Assembly: GCA_026988525.1 (NCBI GenBank)
Contig: JALSLC010000022.1
Span: 1-48,371, forward strand
DNA: 48,371 bases
Direction of reading: 5' to 3'
From: Archaeoglobaceae archaeon
Lineage (GTDB): Archaea > Halobacteriota > Archaeoglobi > Archaeoglobales > Archaeoglobaceae
Shown here: positions 1-6,039 of the stretch, piece by piece
Layout: each line of letters opens with the position of its first letter
Position numbering within the stretch: position 1 is the stretch's first letter
Program-made: the position numbers and the translations under genes
Notes under the pieces: generated by a model
Seen by the model: only the letters and a program-made list of their open reading frames with translations
Told to the model about the DNA's origin: nothing
Databases searched by the model: none

Positions 1-372
1 CTTGCTGCGGGAGGTGGTTCTTGTTCTTCTAATCCTCAACAACTGTGGAGCGGAGCGAACGAGCGAGCGTGCCCGGCTTATGTGCTTTTCGAGCGAGGCA
101 GGCTCGCAGAAGAATGGGTGGTGGGCGGGGATGGAAAGTAGAAGTGGAATGGTCTTTTGATGATAACAATACAATCCAGCGAGTCTGCCGAGCGTCCCCG
201 GAGCGGAGGCGTGCTTATTTTTTGGTTTTTATTTTGTTTTCAAAAAATTGAAGTAACTTTGTCCTTATTTCATCAAAAAAGCACGCCGAAGCGGAGGGGC
301 GAAAAGCCAATATGCCGGGACAGCTTTAATGCTGAGCGAGCGAGTGAGTGGAGCGGTCAGACTTCTCTGATT
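1..372. other. GC-rich GAGC-repeat tract without a convincing gene
   Basis: The first 435 bases hold no credible gene. The stretch is dominated by runs of GAGC/GAGCG units (for example around 49-72, 190-210 and 332-358), separated by AT-rich spacers. Short open frames here are compositional artefacts of the GAGCG repeats. It may be an element terminus, a replication-related region or a degenerate repeat; nothing in the sequence decides this. Confidence 0.4.
208..287. repeat. Imperfect inverted repeat around an AT-rich loop
   Basis: GGCGTGCTTATTTTTT at 208-223 is mirrored by AAAAAAGCACGCC at 275-287. The enclosed 51 bases are A/T-rich. Outside both arms lie similar GCGGAGG motifs (203-209 and 291-297). 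The structure could be a terminator-like hairpin or part of a mobile-element end. Confidence 0.45.
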
Positions 373-435
373 TTAAAGAAAGTCTAATGTTTTCCGATTT
401 ACAGACCTCTGGTTTGGGCATCTTTTCAATTATTA

Positions 436-948
436 TTACTTCTCAAGAAATTCCATAACCGATTTTTCGACATTATTTATCAATTCTTCTGGCTTCTCTG
501 AGAAAACAAGAGTTGTCATCTCAAGATCTAAATTGAAAACCCTTGAAAGTCTATCCAACATACCCGATATCTGGTTATCCTTCACCCCTTTCTCCTTAGC
601 CTGAAGTCCAATGACTATGGCGGGTGAGGAGAGTAGATAATCAGTTCCACCGCATCTTATCTTTTCTCCAAGGAGTATTGACACCAGATCTCCAAGAACT
701 TTTTTGGGAGTGGATGCTGTCTCTTCTATTTCGCAAACTATCTTTACATCACCATCCTTCAGCACCACAATATCAACAAAAGAGAGAATATTCTTTCTTG
801 AGTAATCCCCAAAATAAACTGGAATTCTTGAACTGCTGTCTCCATGATCGTAGTAAACCTCACAGCCCTCAAGCCTTTTCCTCAATCTCTTCCCAAGAAT
901 TGCAGTGAATTTTCCAAGCGTGTTTTTCCGTACTTTCATTTTGTTCAT
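436..948 (-). CDS. Hypothetical protein, possibly nuclease-fold
   Basis: A 170-residue soluble protein I do not recognise. Residues 58-76 (a hydrophobic strand with Asp59, then a strand with Glu73-Ile-Glu75) are arranged somewhat like the acidic pair of PD-(D/E)xK nuclease-fold domains, but there is no clear catalytic Lys, so this is only a hint. The N-terminal 30 residues are very basic. The start ATG is preceded by an in-frame TAA; Met4 (939) is an alternative. It is the last gene of the leftward element block seen here and ends in TAA. It follows the membrane-tethered winged-helix gene by about 40 bases and may be cotranscribed with it. Confidence 0.6.
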   Translation of the reverse strand: MNKMKVRKNTLGKFTAILGKRLRKRLEGCEVYYDHGDSSSRIPVYFGDYSRKNILSFVDIVVLKDGDVKIVCEIEETASTPKKVLGDLVSILLGEKIRCGGTDYLLSSPAIVIGLQAKEKGVKDNQISGMLDRLSRVFNLDLEMTTLVFSEKPEELINNVEKSVMEFLEK

Positions 949-988
949 TTAAATAGTTTTTGGGTTTGACGTCTTTTTGTAATGGTTT

Positions 989-1780
989 TTATTTCCTAAT
1001 CTCCCTGAAAAGTGATGAACGCAGGAAATACAGCAGAATGAAAAAGACATAAACAGGAGCATAAGCAACTCCCAAACGATAGGCAACTATTATCCCGAAT
1101 CCGATAAGGATGATTAGCAAAACAGGGAAGAGAGTTACAGAATCGGATTCAAGTCTCAAACCCTTCTGGTTTTCGAATTCAAACTCCTGTAAAATTTCCA
1201 GTAATTTTGAATTTCTCAAAGCTTTTCTCTCATCCTTCACTCCAACATACAACTTCTCGATTTTTCCAGCAAGAATGAGCTCTCTTAGAAAAACTAAAGC
1301 CTGCTTCGATACATTCTCGAAGTTATCAATTGCCATCGATATTTTGCAATCTGACTGAACGATGGCTTTGAACTTCTCAGCATTTGTTGTTAAACCTTTT
1401 GTTGGAATTCCGGCATACAATAAGATTGTCTTCAGGATGTAGGATGCTGCAGGGTAGGTTATGTAAACGAATCCTGATTGATATGCGAGCTGCTTCAACT
1501 TCATTGTGTCAGTTAAGCAAAATCTTGCTTCTTCTTTGATGCTTTGTTCTTTAACCTCAGGAACCCATGATGGATCGAATAGCTTAAGGATTTGTTCTCC
1601 TCTCTTTGTAATCCTTGCTTTCCCACCTTTCCATTCTATCAAACCCTGCTCTTTCAGCTTTTCAAGCCTTCTGTAAAATGTGGCTCTTGAAAATTCCCAG
1701 TCTCTCGATGAGTAAACATCAATTGGCTTTGTCTCCTCCTTAAAGGCTTTGAGGATCTCTAACCAGTCTTTGTCCATCAT
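989..1780 (-). CDS. Membrane-tethered winged-helix protein
   Basis: A 263-residue protein with an N-terminal winged-helix DNA-binding domain (about residues 5-70, ending in a typical wing with a GGKARITKRG segment), a central domain of unknown fold (about 90-210), and two membrane helices near the C terminus (about 216-255). It is probably a regulator held at the membrane. Its ATG overlaps the TGA of the preceding gene in an ATGA junction. That TGA belongs to the DUF457 frame only if the amber codon at 1918-1920 is read through, which makes this junction an argument for readthrough. It ends in TAA. Confidence 0.65.
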   Translation of the reverse strand: MMDKDWLEILKAFKEETKPIDVYSSRDWEFSRATFYRRLEKLKEQGLIEWKGGKARITKRGEQILKLFDPSWVPEVKEQSIKEEARFCLTDTMKLKQLAYQSGFVYITYPAASYILKTILLYAGIPTKGLTTNAEKFKAIVQSDCKISMAIDNFENVSKQALVFLRELILAGKIEKLYVGVKDERKALRNSKLLEILQEFEFENQKGLRLESDSVTLFPVLLIILIGFGIIVAYRLGVAYAPVYVFFILLYFLRSSLFREIRK

Positions 1781-2604
1781 TCTATCACTCTAATCCTGAT
1801 TTTGTCTTTTCCATTCGTTCCATCAAAAAGCTCGTAGAACAGATCCTTTCCCGTGCCAAGGAAGTCGATCCAGCCATAGCCGTTATTGTAGGCTGTAACA
1901 ATGTCGTGGTTAACCTTCTACCTCTTCAGAACGATGCGTTTTTCAACCTCTTTCCTCACAACTTCGTGCATTTCCACTATTTTTGTGGATTTAATCTGCT
2001 CTTTACCAATTATTTTCAGCCTGCCGTCAACAACAATCCCTATTCTCGATTTACCATCATCCCACACGATTTTCTTTTGATTAAAGCTTTTTAATACTCC
2101 ATTCTCATAAAATGAGATATCAGCATAGATGTCGTTTGATTGTCGATAATAGAAAATTTTGTCGAGCTCTGTTGTTGATGCTGCGAGACTGAATGAAGCT
2201 GTCAGAATTACAACGGCAGTTAGCAGCATGAGTTCTGCATTTGATCCTGTCTTTATACGCCAGGCTGCGGGCAGAAAGTGATACGTTGTTTTCTTGAAAG
2301 GATAGAGAAGCATAACACCAGATAAAGTAAGCATGTCTGCAAAGAGGTGGCTGAGATAAGCGGATAAACCAATAATGAAGAGTCTCAGATCAAAGATGAG
2401 GGGTAGAGATGTTAGTAGGGCTGCGTAAAGAGTGTGAGAGTATGTTCGATGCTTTATTCCAGCAAGAGTGTCGAAATCTGCCATCATAGCATAGAGAGAC
2501 AGAACAATCCAGAACTCATAGCGGGAAGTTAGATCAACGAGTAAGGTTATCTCAAGGAGCTTTACGAAGAGTGAAGCGATGGCAATGTGCGTAATCCACC
2601 TCAC
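1777..2604 (-). CDS. DUF457/YdjM-like membrane protein with in-frame amber
   Basis: The N-terminal part has the hallmarks of the DUF457 (YdjM, LexA-regulated membrane-bound hydrolase) family: several membrane helices, the motif ADFDTLAGIKHRTYSH, and the segment SHLFADMLTLSGVMLLYPF. The start is GTG at 2604, overlapping the TGA of the gene before it. After residue 228 there is an in-frame TAG (1918-1920). The frame then stays open for 46 more codons with protein-like composition (including GYGWIDFLGTGKDLFYEL) and closes with TGA at 1777-1779, overlapping the next ATG. Read through, the protein is 275 residues with the unknown residue at 229; without readthrough it is 228 residues and 140 bases are left unexplained. 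Confidence 0.65.
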
Positions 2605-3308
2605 TTTATCACCCTCGATTTCTCTAAAAGAGCAAGGTACTCTTCAACCTCTTTCCTTAATTCGGCTTCTGATTTAGGATTAGCGGAAGGGTGGTAGGTG
2701 GAGGAAGGCTGGGTTGTGGCTTTAGCTGTGCATTCAACCTTTAACTCTTCAGCCCTCTTCCTCATCCTTACAGCAAATCTTTCGAGGTCATCACACAAAG
2801 CGAGCAGATCATCTCCGTATTTGACGTTCTTCCTGAAAGACTCAACAAATCCTGCAATTGCCTTCGCCACGATCTCGTAAACCTTGAAAGCGTAGTCAGC
2901 CCTTATAACGTAAATGGATTTCCTACCAAGTTTTGGTGTTATCTTACTCCTGATGACATCAGCGATGATGAAGTGGTACTCGAAGTGGATCAGATGGACA
3001 ATCCTGCCCAAATCAAAGAGCTCAGCAATGTCTGAAAGCCACAAATCTCTTAACCTTGGAGTTACCCTTTCAACCCTCAAGAAAGTAAAGAGCCAGAGCT
3101 TGTAGTTTCCTTCCTCTACGATGGGTATTGGTATTGCGACTACAATTGCATTCTCTTCTGTCCTGTAGAGCTTATCAGCCGTAAAGCCATAGTCCATTGC
3201 CTTCGGAAACCAGAATGAAAATTCATCTAATAGCTATTCTAAGCTAAATGATGAATTTGATGTCTTATAAAAATCAGAATGCTTGTTAGAATCGCTGTTA
3301 TTCAGCAT
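2601..3308 (-). CDS. Hypothetical element protein with in-frame amber near N terminus
   Basis: From ATG 3195-3197 the frame gives a 198-residue protein of unknown function with helical regions and a Lys/Glu-rich C-terminal tail. The same frame extends upstream through a single TAG (3234-3236) to another ATG at 3306-3308, and that ATG has a good Shine-Dalgarno sequence (AAGGAGAG, eight bases upstream), whereas the inner ATG has none. The upstream segment reads like protein, with FSLE before the amber and LLDEFSFWFPKAMDYG after it. Full length is then 235 residues with the unknown residue at 25. The gene ends in TGA overlapping the GTG start of the DUF457 gene. I do not recognise a family. Confidence 0.6.
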
Positions 3309-3342
3309 GCTTTGCTCTCCTTCTTCCTAACAAAGTATAAAA

Positions 3343-3392
3343 TAAGTATTAAACTAAACGTTAAAACGTTTTAAGTATTAAGTAAGTATTAA
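3343..3392. repeat. Three TAAGTATTAA repeats around an AAAACGTTTT palindrome
   Basis: Exact copies of TAAGTATTAA occur at 3343-3352, 3372-3381 and 3383-3392. Between the first and second lies the perfect palindrome AAAACGTTTT (3363-3372), preceded by AAACGTT. The cluster sits at the junction of two small genes and overlaps the 3' end of one. It could be an operator for the gene starting at 3308 or replication iterons of the element. Confidence 0.5.
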
Positions 3393-3570
3393 GAAAGTAC
3401 TTTCTTCTTACTTTTATTTTTACTTCTTTATTACTTTCTTTATATTTTGTTATCTCTTCTTCAATGGCTTTATTCGACTTCTTCGTGAATCTGATGACTT
3501 CTCTGATTTTTATAACATGCTCATCTTTCTGCAATTCTGAAAATCTCCTTGAAAAATTGAGATGGATCAT
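3361..3570 (-). CDS. Small Lys/Glu-rich hypothetical protein
   Basis: A 69-residue, strongly charged protein, mostly predicted helix, with no family I recognise. I chose ATG 3568-3570 because it overlaps the TGA of the zinc-ribbon gene in an ATGA junction; an in-frame ATG further upstream (3630) would lie inside that gene. The C-terminal end runs into the TAAGTATTAA repeats, so the last dozen residues may not be under protein-level selection. The gene ends in TAA. Confidence 0.45.
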   Translation of the reverse strand: MIHLNFSRRFSELQKDEHVIKIREVIRFTKKSNKAIEEEITKYKESNKEVKIKVRRKYFLNTYLILKTF

Positions 3571-3847
3571 AGTTGCAGATGAATGATCCTTTTCCTTCTC
3601 TGTATTTCCTTCTCCCTTGCCTTCCTGCATTTCTCGTATATCTTCAGCAGTTCAGAATAGTAATCAGAACAAACACCTATGCTGCACGTTTCTGTGTATA
3701 CACTTCTCTCACTCTTATGCTGAACGGCAAGCCTTACTTCATTGTTCAGCGATTTTCTGCCTTTTGAGATCAGCTTTCCCTACCTTCCGCATTTGGGCAT
3801 TTGACTTCAATTGTTACTCTGTTGAACTTCCATTCAATCGAGCTCAA
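3567..3847 (-). CDS. CPxCG zinc-ribbon protein needing a -1 shift and amber readthrough
   Basis: The downstream frame (ATG 3800 to TGA 3567) reads MPKCGR, then TAG (3780-3782), then GKLISKGRKS, followed by a conserved-looking body with VQH, TCSIG and YYSELLKIYEKCR. This pattern (CPxCGxxGxL, then H, then CxIG, then Y) is that of small zinc-ribbon proteins common in archaeal mobile elements. The first Cys is supplied by the adjacent frame, which starts at TTG 3845-3847 (AGGTG just upstream) and reads RVTIEVKCPN. Joining the two needs a -1 shift exactly at C CCA AAT (3791-3797). The TGA overlaps the next ATG. Either a shifted, recoded gene, an internal ATG start, or a decayed gene. Confidence 0.5.
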
Positions 3848-3890
3848 GCACCTATGCTTCTGAGAAGGTGTTTACCATGGAATCCCTCTC

Positions 3891-3900
3891 ATTTATAAAT
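3891..3900 (-). promoter_or_regulatory. Likely TATA box
   Basis: ATTTATAAAT lies 44 bases upstream of the TTG start of the zinc-ribbon gene. The 11-mer TTTATAAATGG containing it (3892-3902) is repeated exactly at 3993-4003. Being palindromic, the direction is inferred from the gene it precedes. Confidence 0.45.
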
Positions 3901-3930
3901 GGGGACCCTCATAGAACCAGTTTTTAAGCA

Positions 3931-3950
3931 AGCCATAGTGAACTATGGCT
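3931..3950. promoter_or_regulatory. Perfect inverted repeat, probable operator
   Basis: AGCCATAGT and ACTATGGCT form perfect nine-base arms around a two-base GA centre. It lies just upstream of the TATA-like box at 3891-3900, in the only roomy noncoding gap of the element (about 3848-4029). The size and symmetry suit a dimeric winged-helix regulator; several such proteins are encoded nearby. Confidence 0.5.
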
Positions 3951-3968
3951 TTCAGAAAAATGTGTATC

Positions 3969-4016
3969 TCTGAGGCTTTCTGAGGGTCTGAGTTTATAAA
4001 TGGCTGGGTCTCTGAG
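3969..4016. repeat. Cluster of four TCTGAG hexamers
   Basis: TCTGAG occurs at 3969-3974, 3979-3984, 3987-3992 and 4011-4016, with a further copy at 3859-3864. The cluster surrounds the second TTTATAAATGG copy (3993-4003). It may be a protein-binding array controlling the leftward genes. Confidence 0.4.
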
Positions 4017-4029
4017 AAATTTCCCGGAC

Positions 4030-4224
4030 TCATTTTTTCACCCTTTCAAAGTCAGCTATTGATATCAGCCACTTGCCCGCAATAACTACTCTTGAAATTC
4101 CAAGCTTCTCGATGTGCTTCTTCAAAGTCTTCTTATCAACGTCTAAGTAGAGCGATAGCTGTTCTGCTGAAATCCATCCATCTTTTGGCAAACAGCCTAT
4201 TATTTCTTCTTTCTTCTCCTTCAT
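4030..4224 (-). CDS. Small winged-helix DNA-binding protein
   Basis: A 64-residue protein with a compact helix-turn-helix: residues about 15-45 include the turn SAEQLSLYLDVDKKTLKKHI, followed by a short wing ending in GKWLISIADFERVKK. It resembles excisionase-like or MerR-type HTH proteins that plasmids and viruses use as repressors. I take ATG 4222-4224 as start (GGAG and AAGG just upstream); an in-frame GTG at 4233 is also possible. It overlaps the 3' part of the zinc-finger gene by about 90 bases in another frame, which is unusual. It ends in TGA. Confidence 0.6.
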   Translation of the reverse strand: MKEKKEEIIGCLPKDGWISAEQLSLYLDVDKKTLKKHIEKLGISRVVIAGKWLISIADFERVKK

Positions 4225-4384
4225 CCTTCTCACTCCTGAAAAGAGATAGCGGGACTATCCCTCCTGTTCTTGCAATAAGCCTTTCATGACAATCTTTACA
4301 CAGGTAAAGCCATTTGGTGAAGTCCTCATTTACATACACGATCAATGGAACTTCACTGCTTACACCGCATATCCTACATTCCAT
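4136..4384 (-). CDS. Small CxxC zinc-finger protein
   Basis: An 82-residue protein whose first half has two metal-binding pairs, CRIC (residues 3-6) and CKDCHERL (about 28-35), like small treble-clef or HNH-related fingers in mobile elements. The second half, after about residue 50, is a charged tail lying antiphase over the winged-helix gene, so the real protein may be shorter or fused to it by a frameshift. The ATG overlaps the TAA of the preceding gene by about 25 bases. It ends in TGA. Function unknown; DNA binding is plausible. Confidence 0.55.
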   Translation of the reverse strand: MECRICGVSSEVPLIVYVNEDFTKWLYLCKDCHERLIARTGGIVPLSLFRSEKDEGEERRNNRLFAKRWMDFSRTAIALLRR

Positions 4385-4710
4385 GCCAGAATCTCGTATC
4401 TGCCTGGTGTTGCTTCCAGTTTCTTTGCTATCTTTTCAAGCTCCTTCTGCTTTTCCTGAATCCACAGCTTTAGATCATCGATTGCATTCCCTGTCTTGTG
4501 CTTTCTGACCTCTTTATCGTTCCATCTTGCAGATTCAATAAGGATGCATTTGACAACCGAATTCTTTCTTATTCCATAAAGGGTTAGCTTGACGTAAGCA
4601 ATGTCGCCGACTGGACCAACTATCCTGGATTCGATCTCGTAGTGAACATCGCTGTTTGGATCTATCTTGCCGATGAACTCTTCAACGCTGTGAACAACTT
4701 CAACGAGCAT
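4360..4710 (-). CDS. Hypothetical element protein
   Basis: A 116-residue soluble protein starting at ATG 4708-4710, which overlaps the TGA of the upstream gene and follows a GGTGGAG ribosome-binding site. The first 60 residues look like a small beta-rich domain; the last 40 form a Lys/Glu-rich helix (KLWIQEKQKELEKIAKKLE). No family recognised. It is translationally coupled to both neighbours. It ends in TAA. Confidence 0.55.
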   Translation of the reverse strand: MLVEVVHSVEEFIGKIDPNSDVHYEIESRIVGPVGDIAYVKLTLYGIRKNSVVKCILIESARWNDKEVRKHKTGNAIDDLKLWIQEKQKELEKIAKKLEATPGRYEILAWNVGYAV

Positions 4711-5065
4711 CGCTCCACCTCCCGTTCTTTTTTCCATTTCTGTTCCACGGCATTTTGTTCAAAACTGCGAGTTCATCAGCGGTCACATCTTTGGGATACC
4801 TGAAGTTCTTACATGCCGGCCTGTTTAGATTTGTGATCTCACCCGTAAACCCGCACCAAACTCTGCCAGCTTTGATGGCTATGAAGGTACAGTCGGAACA
4901 TCTTGGAGTTTCAAGGGTTTCAATTGCATCGTGGATTCTGTCGCAAAGGGATTCGTGCGGGCAGTTTTCGCAGTTGTAGTCGCACCACGCAGAATGAACG
5001 AATATCCTCTTGATTCTGTTGGTTTTCTCATCGAAATAGATCGTGAAGTTGAGAACTTTCATCAT
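4700..5065 (-). CDS. Cys-rich probable metal-binding protein
   Basis: A 121-residue protein with many cysteines: WCDYNCENCPHESLC in the first third, then PRCSDC, WCGFTG and ACKNF. The spacing suggests a zinc or Fe-S cluster site. The start is ATG 5063-5065, one base after the TGA (5067-5069) that ends the PCNA frame when the amber is read through. If PCNA stopped at its amber, this start would be about 175 bases away from any gene end. Function unknown. Confidence 0.55.
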   Translation of the reverse strand: MMKVLNFTIYFDEKTNRIKRIFVHSAWCDYNCENCPHESLCDRIHDAIETLETPRCSDCTFIAIKAGRVWCGFTGEITNLNRPACKNFRYPKDVTADELAVLNKMPWNRNGKKNGRWSDAR

Positions 5066-5066
5066 C

Positions 5067-5777
5067 TCACCTCTCAACCTCGATGCGTGGAGCTATGAAG
5101 TAGAGAATCGTTGTTGAGAACTCTGATTCAATTGAGATTCTGATGGGCAGATCGTTTCCTATGGCTATTCTGACTGCATCATCTTTGTCCACAACCTTTC
5201 CGATCTCCCTCAGATACTCCAAGCTGAGCATAACCCTTGTCTACTCTCTTGAATTACCATCAAGCTCTATTCTGATGTCTTCTATGTCACCTTCGGCAAT
5301 CATCTGGAACCTATTTTCCTCTGCAGAGAAAACAACGTTATCAGCAACCTTCGATACCATCAAAACAGCATTCTTGAACTCGCTGCCCTCAACAATCGTT
5401 TCGGCCTTTAAGTCGAGAACAGGAAGCTTTGGCTCAGCTTTGAGCGATGAGGGATCAATCAAAGCCAGGCTGTATATAGTTTTGCCTGCTTTCAGCTTAA
5501 GCTCTTTGTTGCATTCTATTTCCACGAAATCGTCCTTTACAGCCTTCAGAATATCGTTTAGCCTGCTGACGTTTATGCCAATAACTCCTTCCTTAGCGTT
5601 GAATGCTTCGAAGTCCTCTTTCGGGATGAAGATATCTGTAAGGCAGATGTTACCAGCATCGACAGCCCTGATTGCTATTCCTTCCTCGCTTATCCTTACC
5701 CTTGTTTCGTTGAGAAAAGCGTTTGATGCTTTGATGACCTTCTTCAGCAGCCTTGTGTTCACTGTAGCACTAAGCAT
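5067..5777 (-). CDS. pcn: PCNA sliding clamp with in-frame amber codon
   Basis: The frame is a DNA polymerase sliding clamp: it begins like archaeal PCNA (RLLKKVIKASNAFLNETRV, then IRAVDAGN), has the interdomain region ALIDPSSLKAEPKLPVL, and ends with FIAPRIE, the classic C-terminal PCNA motif. One TAG interrupts it at 5241-5243 (residue 179), in the loop between DGNSRE and TRVMLSLEYLREIGKVV; the second clamp domain is not complete without the part after it. The frame closes with TGA at 5067-5069, one base before the next ATG. Full length is 236 residues, near the usual 245. As an element-borne clamp it would recruit host polymerase D, ligase and nucleases to element DNA. Confidence 0.8.
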
Positions 5778-5958
5778 TGCTGCTCATCCCTTCCTTTTTC
5801 TCCTCCTTCTCCCTCAACATCTCAACAAAAAAGACGAAAGCCAAGACATTCGCTGATTCTCTCTGCCTCACAATTTCAGGAAGGCTGTCGAGCCATTCCT
5901 GAAGCTTCTCTGTCTGATTGATTTCTTTTACAGCAACCTTCCCAACCAGACCTAACAT
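5770..5958 (-). CDS. Small hypothetical protein upstream of PCNA
   Basis: A 62-residue, Glu/Lys-rich, largely helical protein of unknown function, first gene of the leftward element operon. A TATA-like box lies 23 bases upstream of its ATG, so the mRNA is probably leaderless. Its TAG stop overlaps the PCNA start (ATGCTTAG). Reading through this TAG would add about 40 residues of non-protein-like sequence antiphase to PCNA, so here TAG looks like a true stop. This is the one element gene whose stop is TAG. Confidence 0.55.
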   Translation of the reverse strand: MLGLVGKVAVKEINQTEKLQEWLDSLPEIVRQRESANVLAFVFFVEMLREKEEKKEGMSSNA

Positions 5959-5980
5959 GCACTAATTGGAAAGAGAAAAG

Positions 5981-5989
5981 CTTATAGGT
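5981..5989 (-). promoter_or_regulatory. TATA box of the PCNA operon
   Basis: On the minus strand the sequence is ACCTATAAG, 23 bases upstream of the first gene's ATG (5958), the spacing expected for a leaderless archaeal transcript. It lies between that gene and the tRNA-Ser 3' end, so the promoter appears to belong to the element. Confidence 0.5.
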
Positions 5990-6039
5990 GTATACGCCGC
6001 TCTGAAAGTCATGGTAGGGCGTAGAACCAGAAATAAAGA

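Larger units (their letters stand above)
1..6039. mobile_element. Right part of an integrated element next to tRNA-Ser
   Basis: About 6 kb of tightly packed small minus-strand genes, visibly richer in GC than the rest of the window, ends at the 3' end of the tRNA-Ser(CGA) gene. Contents are typical of archaeal plasmids and viruses: an extra sliding clamp, several winged-helix and zinc-finger proteins, and many genes of unknown function coupled by ATGA-type overlaps. Integration at the 3' end of a tRNA gene is the usual outcome of archaeal tyrosine integrases, but no integrase and no second copy of the tRNA 3' end is visible, so the left end must lie outside the window. The integrated-element reading is an inference from composition, content and position. 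Confidence 0.7.

Noticed and set aside
49-358. Possible CRISPR array from repeated GAGCG units
   Set aside because: Units are short, irregular and without uniform spacers; no cas genes are nearby.
45-387. Two plus-strand ORFs in the GAGC tract
   Set aside because: They owe their openness to GAGCG repeats, overlap each other, and lack start signals and domain features.
4222-4287. A fifth amber readthrough, extending the small winged-helix gene upstream through TAG 4255-4257
   Set aside because: The upstream segment is antiphase to the clearly coding zinc-finger frame and does not look like protein, and the inner ATG has a good ribosome site.
5655-5772. Readthrough of the TAG ending the 62-residue gene
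   Set aside because: The extension of about 40 codons is antiphase to PCNA and has a composition unlike a protein, so I treat this TAG as a real stop.
5143-5856. Long plus-strand ORF of 237 codons
   Set aside because: It is the antisense shadow of PCNA and its leader gene. The clamp motifs on the minus strand are unambiguous; the plus frame is Ser/Leu-rich and matches nothing.
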